This document shows, one piece after another, positions 26,030 through 35,859 of a stretch of DNA of 51,388 bases. Source of the DNA: CAZHZT01 sp964537285. Its GTDB lineage: Bacteria > Bacteroidota > Bacteroidia > Chitinophagales > Saprospiraceae. The number at the start of each line of letters is the position of its first letter. The first letter of the stretch is position 1. The translations under genes and the position numbers were made by a program. The notes below the pieces were generated by a model that searched no databases, was not told where the DNA came from, and saw only the letters and a program-made list of their open reading frames with translations. Location of the stretch: the NCBI GenBank assembly GCA_964537285.1, contig CAZHZT010000032.1:1-51388 (forward strand), in the 5' to 3' direction.

Positions 26030-28370
26030 CAGATATCAGGTTTTTGTATTTGTTGTAGAGAAATGAAATGATTAGTAGCAATATTCCAAGGGTAACAAAA
26101 ACGATGGTTTTGGAAAGAGTGTCCAAATGGGCAATATCGAAGAAAAATAGTTTGAAGAGTGTTAGTCCGAACAGGCCAATGGCCAGGATACGCAAATGCT
26201 TTTTCTTTTTCCAGACGCCTATGACGATCATAACCAAGGCGTAAATTCCGAATAATATACTTAAACCGATATCAAAATGCCGGGTGTTTTTCAGGAGGTC
26301 CATCCAATTATAAAGCTCGGAACTGGCGATACAAAGGATGCTGCCGAAAAGAAGCACATCGTAAACGTAGCCTAATTTTTCAACTTCCATAAATGCCTGG
26401 CGGAAGTACCAATAGCAGATCCATAGGGAAATACTCACAAACAAGTAGCTTATATATCTTATTATGATATTGAATACACCTCTATAATAATACTCCGCAT
26501 CCACCTGATCAAGATAATTATGACGAAGGTTGCCCAACTCAACCAGTCCTTGCGTTAAAAACAAAACAATGGTGATCGCCAGAAAAAGGAAGTTGATGAA
26601 GCCTAAGATTTCACTTTTGAAGCGCCTAATGTTTAATACCCCAAGAATAGATAAGAACGCTAAGGTATAGTTGATGAGCCAGATGGATTTGAATGACAGC
26701 AAGTCCCAGTTTCTGAGATAACTGGAGTAGATGTTGGCTTGCTTACCCACATATAGTATAGAATTATTAAACGATAGATTCCAGTAATTCTGCATCTCAA
26801 AAAAGAAGGCCAGATAAATCAATGTGATTAAAACCGTCGGGACAAAGAAAGGAAGAAACCTGCCACTTAAATAATTTTCTTTTGAACCTTCGGTCTTTGG
26901 GGTAATCTTAATTGTGTAGTAAATGAAACCAAATGCTGCTATAAAAAAGCAGGAAGTGAAAAAATATTGATTTAGAAAAAGGGGAAATATGCCGGCGGCA
27001 ACTTCTCCATAAAGCCTGTACCCTTCCATCCAGTTATTGGTCAAACTCAATAACCCAAGCAGCATCAAAGGGAGAGAGAGGTTTTCATAAATGGGAATTT
27101 CCTTTGTCCGGCCAAACCAGAATAAGACGGCCGCTTCGCTCATCCACAAAATAGGCACCCAATTCCCTTCAAATTGAACAGGTACAGCAATCGTAATGAA
27201 TACCAGGACCAAGCCAATAACCAGATAAAATAATTTGTTATCAGCCAACTGTTGCCTTTTTATGAGCAGGCCTATTCCGAAATGTAAGGCCGCATTCAGC
27301 AAGGTATAAAGCCCCAACAACTGTTCCCCTATTTCATTATCTGCAAGCATTGAGTAGCCAAATAAAAAGAATATAAAGGAGTTACTGATCAGTAAGATGC
27401 CATCGCGAAGGCCGTATTGTTCTTTTCGAACCAATTTGTAGGCCAGGAACATAGCATAAAAAGTCAGGAAAAATATAGCGGCAAAAGTAAGCCCGATGCC
27501 AAAATCCTTTACATTTCTGTAGTTGAATAAATACCAGGAAGCAAATATCAACCACGAAAAAGTATAGGCTGCATGAAAAAGTGATAGCCAATTTTTGCGA
27601 AAAGCAATGATCAGAATACCTATATTAATGATGGCTATGTAGCTGAATAGAACTGCTGCCTGCCCCGGGCTTCCACCCAATAAAAAAGGAACAGCATAGG
27701 CACCCACCAATCCTATATGTGCAATGACTGCCTTGTCGTAGCGGAGTGCAGCCGGTACTGTAAAAGCAGTAAAAAAGACCATCAAGCCAAAAGTCAGTGG
27801 CTGCGGAATCAATTCGTAGAGAATGTAAGCCAGGTAGGTAATAAAGTACATTATGGCCATGGCGCCACTTAGTAATACGGCACTAAAGTTTTCGTATTTT
27901 TCTTTCAGGCGAATGGCAAAGACCAGCAAGCCTGCTCCGACAAGATATCCGAGTATGATTCTTGTCAGCGGACTGATCAGCTGATTGTCAATAGCGTACT
28001 TGGCGCCTATACCCACCCCGATGATGATGATGAGTATACCGATCTTGTTGATCAGGTTTTCCCCGATATATTTCTCAAGATTAGAGGATTTTCTCTTCTC
28101 TTTAGTAACTTTGGAAGGATTGCTTTGAGTCTTAGGTACAAGATTAAGATAGGGAGCTCCTGTAGGTGTTTCTGTTTCGGATGGCTCTTTTCTAACAGTT
28201 GCTGGTCGTTTCTGTTCTTTGGGAACCACCTTAGGCTCAGTGCTTTCAGCTTTCATCTTATGAATCTCCAACCGCAGATCATTCATTTCGCGATTGAGTT
28301 CATTTTGTCTTCCACTTAGCTCATTGAGCCTTTTCAGGAGCTCGTTCAGTTTCTCGTTTTGATTGCTCAT
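26013..28370 (-). CDS. DUF2339 family polytopic membrane protein
   Basis: 785 residues. A coiled-coil N-terminus (about 1-45, rich in Glu, Asn, Leu and Arg) and a charged linker lead into about 20 or more hydrophobic helices from residue 95 to the end, for example IGENLINKIGILIIIIGVGI. This is the DUF2339 arrangement; no enzymatic motif is evident and the role is unknown. The gene is first in a pair with the DUF3999 gene (17-bp overlap), a pairing also met in other Gram-negative bacteria. An upstream inverted repeat ATTCGC/GCGAAT (about 28406-28433) lies between it and the preceding lipoprotein gene. Confidence 0.85.
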   Translation of the reverse strand: MSNQNEKLNELLKRLNELSGRQNELNREMNDLRLEIHKMKAESTEPKVVPKEQKRPATVRKEPSETETPTGAPYLNLVPKTQSNPSKVTKEKRKSSNLEKYIGENLINKIGILIIIIGVGIGAKYAIDNQLISPLTRIILGYLVGAGLLVFAIRLKEKYENFSAVLLSGAMAIMYFITYLAYILYELIPQPLTFGLMVFFTAFTVPAALRYDKAVIAHIGLVGAYAVPFLLGGSPGQAAVLFSYIAIINIGILIIAFRKNWLSLFHAAYTFSWLIFASWYLFNYRNVKDFGIGLTFAAIFFLTFYAMFLAYKLVRKEQYGLRDGILLISNSFIFFLFGYSMLADNEIGEQLLGLYTLLNAALHFGIGLLIKRQQLADNKLFYLVIGLVLVFITIAVPVQFEGNWVPILWMSEAAVLFWFGRTKEIPIYENLSLPLMLLGLLSLTNNWMEGYRLYGEVAAGIFPLFLNQYFFTSCFFIAAFGFIYYTIKITPKTEGSKENYLSGRFLPFFVPTVLITLIYLAFFFEMQNYWNLSFNNSILYVGKQANIYSSYLRNWDLLSFKSIWLINYTLAFLSILGVLNIRRFKSEILGFINFLFLAITIVLFLTQGLVELGNLRHNYLDQVDAEYYYRGVFNIIIRYISYLFVSISLWICYWYFRQAFMEVEKLGYVYDVLLFGSILCIASSELYNWMDLLKNTRHFDIGLSILFGIYALVMIVIGVWKKKKHLRILAIGLFGLTLFKLFFFDIAHLDTLSKTIVFVTLGILLLIISFLYNKYKNLISDENEA

Positions 28371-28455
28371 TTTTTTGGCTTTTACTGGTTTTTGCTTTTA
28401 GGGCATTCGCATGTGCATGTTCTCTACGCGAATACTCTGCAGGAGGCAAAGGGTG

Positions 28456-29775
28456 TTACTGTTTGGTTGTAAAATCAATCAAAAAAGGCCTCAAAGCTGC
28501 TCCGCTTTCGGAACGGAAAACACTCGTCAATTCCCTTTGGTAGCGGCGATTAGGCTCAAGTTCTACTTTGTAAATAAAAGACTTTCCATCTTCTGATTGC
28601 CCGCCAAAGCCGGTGATGGGCAATGCGTGTTCTTTTCCTAAGGGGCCGAAATCAAAATAACCAAAGCGGCCATCCATTTTCCTTGAAAACTCAATTCTGA
28701 TTTCTGTAATACCGGGATCTACGTCTTTACTATTATTTTCAAAGGGATAAATGGCTACTACTTCAGGGCGGCTTTGTTCGTAAGCGATTTTTAGGCTGTC
28801 GAGTGGTTGGTCAAAGTAGCCCACTTTTTCTACAAAAGCTTCGACAGACTGTGGGTTTCCAAAATCCAGTTCAATCATTTCTTTAACCGCTTGTTGCTGA
28901 TCAGGCATGCTTTCATAGTGCTTTTCACAGATAGCGTAACCAATAAAGTAACCTAGATCCCGCATCTTAAAAGTATTTTCAAAGTTATTATACAACCAAT
29001 CATCCCAGTTTGGACTGAATAACTCTTGCGTAAAACGCTTTTTGATGTCGTTTTCGTTTGCTTTTCCAAACAAAATTGCGGGAGCAGCGGATGGTTGCTC
29101 GGCTGCTTTTACGGATACAAACTCAGCTACCCCCTCGTAAAGGCATTGGGAGAGCAAATCATAGCCATAGGTATTTTGCTGGGTGTGTACATATTCGTGT
29201 AAATTGAGCAAGACGATATCCTGAATAGGATTGTTGCTGAAAAAGGCGCTAAGGTTCTCGCCTAATCGGTCGGGAAGCTCTTCTGTTACGGCAGCGCTAT
29301 CGGCCATGGCAAGTTCGGCACCAATTAATACCATGCTATCCATTGTGGTACCGTTGGAAAATAATGCACCAATAGTAAAGTAGATTTTAGCTGGCTTTAG
29401 ACTTGGGTAAAGGGCTTTGAGCTTTTCAACTTCTTTCGCAATCTCATCGCGGTATTTCTGGGAAGTCAAGGTGTTTTTACGCACGGATGCCCAAAATCTG
29501 GGGTAATTATCGATGGCATTGATGTATGATTCTGGGGTGTAATTCTTTTGCTGCATAAAAGCCTTTAGTCCAGGCGAGCCTTTGTCAATATACTCTTTTT
29601 GGATCAATTGTATTTTTTCTAGGCTGTCTGGAGTAGTACGAATTTGATCAAAGGCTGTCCAAAAGTTTTGTATGTCGGTATTGACGACAAAATCGTAGGT
29701 TTTTTCCTGTTTGTTAGTGCAGGAATTGAAAGCTAATGCTAGGAGCAAGAAAAAGATCGGAGTAATTTTTAGCAT
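28456..29775 (-). CDS. Lipoprotein with putative HExxH zinc peptidase domain and Ig-like tail
   Basis: 439 residues. The signal peptide ends in a lipobox-like AFNSC (Cys at about 19). The central region carries LHEYVHTQQ, an HExxH zinc motif, followed about 25 residues later by LYEGVAEFVS, whose Glu suits a gluzincin third ligand. This resembles the DUF2268-like predicted Zn-dependent proteases. The last 100 residues (about 335-439, DPGITEIRIEFSRKMDG and SFIYKVELEPNRRY) look like a bacterial Ig-like (Big_5) domain. Peptidase activity is inferred from the motif only. It is transcribed away from the large T9SS gene at 29914 and ends 86 bp before the DUF2339 start. Confidence 0.75.
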   Translation of the reverse strand: MLKITPIFFLLLALAFNSCTNKQEKTYDFVVNTDIQNFWTAFDQIRTTPDSLEKIQLIQKEYIDKGSPGLKAFMQQKNYTPESYINAIDNYPRFWASVRKNTLTSQKYRDEIAKEVEKLKALYPSLKPAKIYFTIGALFSNGTTMDSMVLIGAELAMADSAAVTEELPDRLGENLSAFFSNNPIQDIVLLNLHEYVHTQQNTYGYDLLSQCLYEGVAEFVSVKAAEQPSAAPAILFGKANENDIKKRFTQELFSPNWDDWLYNNFENTFKMRDLGYFIGYAICEKHYESMPDQQQAVKEMIELDFGNPQSVEAFVEKVGYFDQPLDSLKIAYEQSRPEVVAIYPFENNSKDVDPGITEIRIEFSRKMDGRFGYFDFGPLGKEHALPITGFGGQSEDGKSFIYKVELEPNRRYQRELTSVFRSESGAALRPFLIDFTTKQ

Positions 29776-29838
29776 GATTGTATGTTTTGTTGCTTCACTT
29801 TAGGAATAAGGAATCTAAATTATAGATTCTGCTAAAAC

Positions 29839-29846
29839 CAAATTTA
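29839..29846 (-). promoter_or_regulatory. Possible -7 box for the zinc-peptidase lipoprotein gene
   Basis: On the minus strand TAAATTTG matches TAnnTTTG, about 65 bp upstream of the start codon. I found no matching -33 TTG at the normal distance. A small hairpin GAATCT/AGATTC (29811-29829) lies just downstream in the leader. Confidence 0.3.
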
Positions 29847-29913
29847 AGTATCTTCGTAAATAAAAGAAGAATATTTTAAGAAAGCTCTCTCGATTGGCCA
29901 AAACGACCCAAGC

Positions 29914-32900
29914 ATGAAAATTTCAGCAGCAATCATCTTCACTGCGCTTTGCCTTATTTTATCCGGCACTTTAACAGGGCAAGTGATCTATGTCGATATA
30001 AACACCTCCGGAAATAATAACGGAACTTCCTGGGGAAATGCTTACAATAATTTGCATACGGCCCTCAATAATGCTGAATACGGGGATAGTATCTGGGTAG
30101 CGCAAGGAACTTATCTTACGACCCTTACGAACGATCGTACAATTGCTTTTGAAATCCCTAATGGAGTCCGGTTGATGGGAGGTTTCGAGGGAACCGAAAC
30201 GAGCATTGCTCAGCGGGATTGGCCAAATCATCCGACTATTTTAAGTGGCGACATAGCTGTTCCCGGAGATACAACGGATAATGCATACACCGTTGTATAT
30301 GCTTTCAATTCAGATGCATCCACGCTCATTGATGGTTTTACTATTGAATATGGAAATGCCGATGATGTTCAGTCAAGCTCCTCAAGCCCCGGTAAAAATG
30401 GGGGCGGTCTTTTTTTGATTGCCCAAGGGCCGGGCAGGAAAAACCAGTTACAGGTAAAAAACTGTATATTTAAAAATAATACGGCTCTTTTTGAAGGAGG
30501 AGGCTTGGCAGCAGTGAGTAATAATAGTTCAGGAGTATTGCCTAAAGTTAGCCACTGCACCTTTTTAAATAACTCTTCGAATAGTTTCGGAGCTGCTTTA
30601 TCAGTGAGTGGTAAACAATTGAATTCCGGTAAATTAATAATTGAAGAATGTTTTTTTGATCAAAATATAGTGGATGGCGGCGGTGGCGGTATTAATTTAA
30701 GAGTCAACGGGGTAGATAGTATAGTGTTGAGGAATAATCATTTTTATAAAAATTTTGCTAATGTTGGGGCTGGTATTCATTTGTTTACGCTATCAGGAGG
30801 TACTTCTTTTCAATTAGATTCGTGTCATTTCGAGCAAAATCACGCTTCTAATCGAGGGGTTGTTTATCACGTTTCCATTCCTTCGGGAAAAGAGATCAAT
30901 AAGGTTTCTAATTGTATGTTCTATCAAAATACAGGTAATATCTTTTTTTCTGAAAATGTCGATTTGTTTTTTCCCGATAAAACCTATTTGATCTCTAATA
31001 CCACAATTCGTGACAATGTGGGAGCTGATGATCTCAATAGCAATGGGTTACTCTTTTTTAATCAATTTCATTTGAAAATTAACCAGTCTCTTTTTTATGA
31101 AAATACCTATCGGCGCAATTTATTTGTCATCAATGAATCTACTTCTGCTTCCACTAATACTCTTATCTTAAATTCTAATTTCATTGATAACTTGGATGAT
31201 CTTGATGAAGGTGGGTTGTTTAGTTTTTTTGGTAATACCGCCTCTTCTTCCACTCCCTCACAGGTGAACATGATCAATAGTATTTTTTATAAAAATACTC
31301 CGGCGGGCCGGCTCGGCTCCAGTCTTTTCTCCAATGTAAATATTCGTAATTCATATTTGGATGTTAATAACTGCGATAATCTTTTTATTCTGGAAAGCCA
31401 GGACAATTATCCTTCTCAGATCTTTTGTGATGGGAGTAACTTATTCCAGGTACCCCTGCTTTTTAAAGACTACCCCAAAGGGAATTTTACTTTAATGTCG
31501 TGCTCTCCGCTTATTAATGCCGGGAATAATGCAATGGTGAATATGGAAGGTTTAATGAAGGATGCAGTAATGCATCCGCGCATTCAAGATGATACGGTAG
31601 ATATTGGAATTTTTGAGCAGGTTCAATTTAAATATGAGGTTAACGAGGTTGAAAAGGTGCGTTGTGTTGGAGGGAGTGATGGCAGCTTTGATATCAGCTT
31701 ACAAGGGCAAGACTCTCTGGCTTTACTCTGGTCAAAAGCAACGGAAACAGGTACACTGCTTGACAGTCTTTCTGCGGGAAGCTATACTTTCTTTTTTAGC
31801 GATGGTGATGGCTGCATGGATACCTTTCAACTTGATTTAGAGGAAGTAGATTCGCTCTTTGTTGTATCAGAAGTAGATAATGTGAGTTGTAATGGGCTGA
31901 ACAACGGTCGTATTACCGCCCTTCCGGAAGGAGGTACCTATCCCTACTTTTATGAATGGAGTACAGGTGATACGGATTCAGTTTACAGCGCTTTAGGGCC
32001 TGGTGCATACTTCCTTAAGCTCATGGATGCCAATGGGTGCATGGATACGCTTTCTGCACTTGTTGAAGAACCTCCGGCTCTATCTCTTAATGCAGAGAGC
32101 ATTGCTCCTGCCTGTTTAGATGGTGAAGATGGAAGTGCAGCCGTAATAACTTTTGGAGGAATATCCCCCTATTCCTACGAGTGGAGTGATGGACAACAGG
32201 ACTCCTTAGCTACTGATCTCCAGGCGACTCAGTATTCCGTTACGGTTTCGGATGCAAATGCTTGTACTGAAGTTTTGATAGTTGATGTTCCTCCGGCTGT
32301 TCCCATTGAGGTGATGACTTCTTCTACTCCGGTTTCTTGCCATAATGGTTCAGATGGTGTCGCCACAGCTATAGGTATGGGGGGGCAGCCTCCATTTCAA
32401 TATCAATGGAGTTCAGGTGCTTCTGATTCCATTTCGCTTTCACTAAGTGCCGGAAGCTATGAATTAACCGTCATAGATGCGAATCATTGCAGGGATTCTG
32501 TGGAGGTATTCATTACAGAGCCAGACTCTTTTTTTATGAATTTTTCAGTAACAGAACCCTCTTGTTTCGGATTTTCCGACGGAAGTTCGGTTGCATTGCC
32601 GTTTGGTGCTACTCCTCCCTTTGATTTTGAATGGAGTAACCAATTGACCGGGCCGGCTAATATTAATTTGAATACTGGCTTATACGCCATATCGGTGAGC
32701 GATGCGAATAACTGTATGTATACAGATTCTATTTGGATAGGCGAGCCTGAAAAAATTGAAATCGAGGTGATGGAAGAGGATTCCCCTTGTTTTGGCTTGC
32801 CTGGAGGTGAAGCTACGCCCCTTGTAAATGGTGAATTTCCTCCTTTTAATTTTATGTGGAGCAATGGTACATTCGATTCTGTCGCTGAGAACCTGGCTGC

Positions 32901-34167
32901 AGGTGATTATTCTCTTACCGTAGTTGATGCCAACAATTGCATCGATTCTGTAACCTTTTCAATATCCGAATTCCCTCCTATTGAAGTAGCTTTTGAGGTG
33001 GAAAAACCTCTGTGCTTCGAGGACTCCAATGGTATGATTACTGCTACAGCTACAGGGGGTAATATCCCTTATGCCTATAAGTGGGAAACCGGTGAAATAG
33101 GCCCTAAAGCAAAGGAGCTAAGCGCCGGAACTTATGTACTTTGGATTACAGACGGAAATAGCTGCAAGGATACGTTTTCTGTAGAAGTAGAAGAAGCCGA
33201 CTCTTTATTAATCCAAATATTTCAACAGGACGTCTCTTGCTACACTTTTCAGGACGGCTTCGCTGTAGCGGAAGTAAATTATCTCCTGCCACCTTATTCC
33301 TTCAATTGGAGTAATGGCGAACAGGATTCAATTGCTAATGATTTATCAAATGGGCTTTATACCGTTACTGTGACCAATGGTAACAATTGCGAAAATGTGA
33401 CTTCAGTGTTTATTAATCAGCCCGCTCCATTACAGGCAGGATTATCAAAGCGTAACATCAGTTGTTTTGACTCCGAAGATGGCCATGTCATTGCTACGCC
33501 AATTGGAGGAACAGCTCCCTACTTTTATGAATGGGCAGGAACTACGGTCATCGATTCCATTCTTAGCGGCCTTGCGGTGGGAATGTATTTCGTTACCGTT
33601 GAGGATGTGAATGGCTGTATAAAAAATGACAGCATTACTTTATTGCAACCAGCTCCTTTGAGTTTTGACACCGTTATTTTTCACGCAAGCAGCTCGATTG
33701 CCGAGGATGGCTCGGTTGTTCTCGATAATGTAGAGGGCGGAACGCTACCTTATAATTACAGCTGGAGTACCGGTGATACAACTACAAGCCTGAATATGGT
33801 TGCTCCGGGAAGTTACGTTCTAACTATTACCGACGCAAATGATTGCATTTATGAATTCAGTTTTGAAGTCGATGTAGCTTCAAACTTAGCTGCACCGACT
33901 GTAGCAAAAAGGGATTACAGGGTATTTCCAAATCCAATAGAAGCAGGAGGAACATTGTTTATAAAGTCTGAAACGATCAATGGGAAACCACCAAAAGTAT
34001 ATTTCTTTGATCTTTTGGGTAGAGAGCATCGCTTATCCGGGAAATTAATATCAGACAAACTTCAAATCGAGCTCCCTCAGGAATTTAAAAGTGGGGTTTA
34101 TTTCGTGGGGATAGAATTTGATGATTTCAAAATGACGGCTAAAGTTATTGTCCTGGATCCGTTTTAG
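29914..34167 (+). CDS. Giant T9SS-secreted beta-helix/SprB-repeat adhesin
   Basis: 1417 residues. Signal peptide (1 to about 22, ending LTGQ). A parallel beta-helix region (about 23-565) opens with VIYVDINTSGNNNGTSWGNAY, the DUF1565-type start, and contains many NNxF and NCxF turns. Ten SprB-type repeats of exactly 75 residues follow (about 577-1330), each with a Cys-xx-xxDG start, a PPFxxxWSNG-like strand and a VxDANxC end. The last unit has Ser in place of the first Cys. A T9SS sorting domain closes the protein (about 1335-1417, FPNPIEAGG). SprB repeats occur in gliding adhesins of Bacteroidota, so surface adhesion or motility is plausible. The stop codon overlaps the convergent rhomboid gene by four bases. 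Confidence 0.9.
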   Translation: MKISAAIIFTALCLILSGTLTGQVIYVDINTSGNNNGTSWGNAYNNLHTALNNAEYGDSIWVAQGTYLTTLTNDRTIAFEIPNGVRLMGGFEGTETSIAQRDWPNHPTILSGDIAVPGDTTDNAYTVVYAFNSDASTLIDGFTIEYGNADDVQSSSSSPGKNGGGLFLIAQGPGRKNQLQVKNCIFKNNTALFEGGGLAAVSNNSSGVLPKVSHCTFLNNSSNSFGAALSVSGKQLNSGKLIIEECFFDQNIVDGGGGGINLRVNGVDSIVLRNNHFYKNFANVGAGIHLFTLSGGTSFQLDSCHFEQNHASNRGVVYHVSIPSGKEINKVSNCMFYQNTGNIFFSENVDLFFPDKTYLISNTTIRDNVGADDLNSNGLLFFNQFHLKINQSLFYENTYRRNLFVINESTSASTNTLILNSNFIDNLDDLDEGGLFSFFGNTASSSTPSQVNMINSIFYKNTPAGRLGSSLFSNVNIRNSYLDVNNCDNLFILESQDNYPSQIFCDGSNLFQVPLLFKDYPKGNFTLMSCSPLINAGNNAMVNMEGLMKDAVMHPRIQDDTVDIGIFEQVQFKYEVNEVEKVRCVGGSDGSFDISLQGQDSLALLWSKATETGTLLDSLSAGSYTFFFSDGDGCMDTFQLDLEEVDSLFVVSEVDNVSCNGLNNGRITALPEGGTYPYFYEWSTGDTDSVYSALGPGAYFLKLMDANGCMDTLSALVEEPPALSLNAESIAPACLDGEDGSAAVITFGGISPYSYEWSDGQQDSLATDLQATQYSVTVSDANACTEVLIVDVPPAVPIEVMTSSTPVSCHNGSDGVATAIGMGGQPPFQYQWSSGASDSISLSLSAGSYELTVIDANHCRDSVEVFITEPDSFFMNFSVTEPSCFGFSDGSSVALPFGATPPFDFEWSNQLTGPANINLNTGLYAISVSDANNCMYTDSIWIGEPEKIEIEVMEEDSPCFGLPGGEATPLVNGEFPPFNFMWSNGTFDSVAENLAAGDYSLTVVDANNCIDSVTFSISEFPPIEVAFEVEKPLCFEDSNGMITATATGGNIPYAYKWETGEIGPKAKELSAGTYVLWITDGNSCKDTFSVEVEEADSLLIQIFQQDVSCYTFQDGFAVAEVNYLLPPYSFNWSNGEQDSIANDLSNGLYTVTVTNGNNCENVTSVFINQPAPLQAGLSKRNISCFDSEDGHVIATPIGGTAPYFYEWAGTTVIDSILSGLAVGMYFVTVEDVNGCIKNDSITLLQPAPLSFDTVIFHASSSIAEDGSVVLDNVEGGTLPYNYSWSTGDTTTSLNMVAPGSYVLTITDANDCIYEFSFEVDVASNLAAPTVAKRDYRVFPNPIEAGGTLFIKSETINGKPPKVYFFDLLGREHRLSGKLISDKLQIELPQEFKSGVYFVGIEFDDFKMTAKVIVLDPF
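31663..33912 (+). repeat. Ten 225-bp coding repeats (75-residue SprB units)
   Basis: The unit-opening Cys codon lies at 31663, 31888, 32113, 32338, 32563, 32788, 33013, 33238 and 33463, every gap exactly 225 bp. At 33688 the phase holds but the codon is AGC (Ser). DNA identity between units is low, so constant length is not explained by recent duplication. Confidence 0.9.
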
Positions 34168-34889
34168 CTTCTAGTGGAAAACCATCCTCCAAAGTTGCCA
34201 GAATCATCGTCTTCCCGCTTTCTTTCCTGGCGCGTTTTTTCAAATGTATCCCGGTCCAGAAAGTAATTTTTCGGAGAATCATCCTCCCTTAAGTAACTAT
34301 ATGGATCATATTTTTCATCCTGCTCCAGATCTTCTTTAAAAAGATAAGAAACCAGAATGCCTACCAAAGCGCCTAAAAGGTGGCTTTCCCAGGAAATGCC
34401 TTCATCCGTAGGGAGTACGCCCAGAAACATGCCCTTAAAAAAGAATACTACAATAAGGGCCAGTACAATCGATTTTATATTGCGCCGAAAAATGCCATTC
34501 CAAAATACAAAGGCTACAAGTCCATACACTACGCCACTAGCTCCAATATGAAATACGGAACGGCCAAATAACCACACGGCTAATCCTGTCAATAAATAAA
34601 TGAGTAAAAAGCTTTTCATGGCGACGCGCTTGTAGAAGTATAAGATAATCGCACTCAGAACAAATAACGGAAAGCTATTGGAAATCAGGTGGGGAAAGTC
34701 CCCATGAATTAGAGGAGAAAAAAATATACCTCGTAGCCCCCAATCACGCCTTGGGTATAAACCATATTGAGCAAAGTCTGCTCCGAATACTACCTGAAAA
34801 AGGTGCACTCCCCAAAGTACTACCAAAAATAGAAATGGAATGCGAATACTGCTAAGAAGCCTGTTTGGGCTTTCGTTAAGGTCGTTCAT
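34164..34889 (-). CDS. Rhomboid-family intramembrane serine protease
   Basis: 241 residues with about six membrane helices. The catalytic dyad is visible: Ser118 in GASG on one helix and His170 in SWESHLLGA on a later helix; HLISN (67-71) supplies the oxyanion-side His and Asn. A polar tail of about 50 residues, rich in Asp, Arg and Lys, follows the last helix. Rhomboids cut single-pass membrane proteins within or near the membrane; the substrate is unknown. The gene overlaps the end of the T9SS adhesin gene by 4 bp in convergent orientation. Palindrome E2 lies 20 bp upstream of its start codon. Confidence 0.93.
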   Translation of the reverse strand: MNDLNESPNRLLSSIRIPFLFLVVLWGVHLFQVVFGADFAQYGLYPRRDWGLRGIFFSPLIHGDFPHLISNSFPLFVLSAIILYFYKRVAMKSFLLIYLLTGLAVWLFGRSVFHIGASGVVYGLVAFVFWNGIFRRNIKSIVLALIVVFFFKGMFLGVLPTDEGISWESHLLGALVGILVSYLFKEDLEQDEKYDPYSYLREDDSPKNYFLDRDTFEKTRQERKREDDDSGNFGGWFSTRS

Positions 34890-34909
34890 AAACGTTAAAT
34901 GGTTTTAGT

Positions 34910-35014
34910 TCTTTGACAAATTGTGTGGAACTTCAAAATGATAACCCTTGAATGCCCTTGTGGCTGAAAGGCTTATCATTTTGAAGTTCCATTTTTCACA
35001 ATTTGTCAAAGAAC
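34910..35014. mobile_element. Palindromic element, family E copy 2
   Basis: 105 bp, ends TTCTTTGACAAATTGTG and CACAATTTGTCAAAGAA perfectly inverted. Inner arms GAACTTCAAAATGATAA / TTATCATTTTGAAGTTC are also perfect. Compared with copy 1 the centre has about ten extra bases, which look like a local duplication of CCCTTG. It lies between lpxH and the rhomboid gene, upstream of the rhomboid start. Confidence 0.8.
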
Positions 35015-35046
35015 GATGGTTTTTAAGTTAATTTGAGAGTGTGCCC

Positions 35047-35838
35047 TCATTTTGAAACACTACTGGTCTTACCTTTAACAATTGCTTGATGCTCTGCCTC
35101 AAAAAAGCAGATTGAAATATTTGCCCCGTCGAAAACCGCGTAAGAATTCAGGTATAACCATTCACCAAGATTTATATAACGGCTGGAACCGTTTTTTAGC
35201 GTGTAATCTATAGCTAAGTGCCTATGACCAAAGATAAAAAAATCGATATGCTGCTTATCGAGGTATTCGTTAGAATAGGTGAGGAGCCATTCGCTCTCTT
35301 CTCCTAAAAAGGGAGGCGTCGTATTTCCCTGAGCGGCCCGGCTGGTACCCGAAAAGAATTCTGCTAATCGGATGCCTATATTTGGATGTATCCAGCCAAA
35401 AAGCCATTGACAGGTTGGATTGGCAAAAACTTTCTTAATGAATTTATAACCATAATCTCCGGGGCCAAGGCCGTCTCCATGGCCGATATAAAACTTCTTT
35501 CCGGCATACTCCCGTATGATGGGTTCGCGATACGTTGGAATGCCCAGCTCCTCTTCGAAATACCGGAACACCCACATGTCGTGATTTCCGGTGAAGAAAT
35601 AAACCTCAATGCCCTGATCACGGATTTCAGCTAACTTCCCCAATAAACGCACATACCCTTTAGGGACAACCGTTCGATACTCAAACCAAAAGTCGAAAAC
35701 ATCCCCTACCAGATAAATGGCCCCGGCATCTCCTTTTATGGATTCTAGCCAACGAATGAGCTGCTTTTCCCGCTCAGCACTACTACATTTTCCTCCCACT
35801 CCCAAATGAAAATCGGAGGCGAAGTAAATTTTTTTCAT
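35047..35838 (-). CDS. lpxH: UDP-2,3-diacylglucosamine diphosphatase
   Basis: 263 residues. A calcineurin-like metallophosphoesterase of lipid A biosynthesis: hydrolyses UDP-diacylglucosamine to lipid X and UMP at the cytoplasmic face of the inner membrane. Metal-site motifs are in order: SDFHLG (Asp9, His11), GDVFDFWFEY (Asp46), TGNHD (84-88 region), IGHGDG (118-123) and FGHRH near 206. The length suits the Bacteroidota LpxH-like enzymes, somewhat longer than E. coli LpxH. It lies 21 bp downstream of the dioxygenase gene on the same strand, so one transcript is likely despite unrelated pathways. Confidence 0.9.
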   Translation of the reverse strand: MKKIYFASDFHLGVGGKCSSAEREKQLIRWLESIKGDAGAIYLVGDVFDFWFEYRTVVPKGYVRLLGKLAEIRDQGIEVYFFTGNHDMWVFRYFEEELGIPTYREPIIREYAGKKFYIGHGDGLGPGDYGYKFIKKVFANPTCQWLFGWIHPNIGIRLAEFFSGTSRAAQGNTTPPFLGEESEWLLTYSNEYLDKQHIDFFIFGHRHLAIDYTLKNGSSRYINLGEWLYLNSYAVFDGANISICFFEAEHQAIVKGKTSSVSK

Positions 35839-35859
35839 TTGCCAAAGAACGAGATTTCC

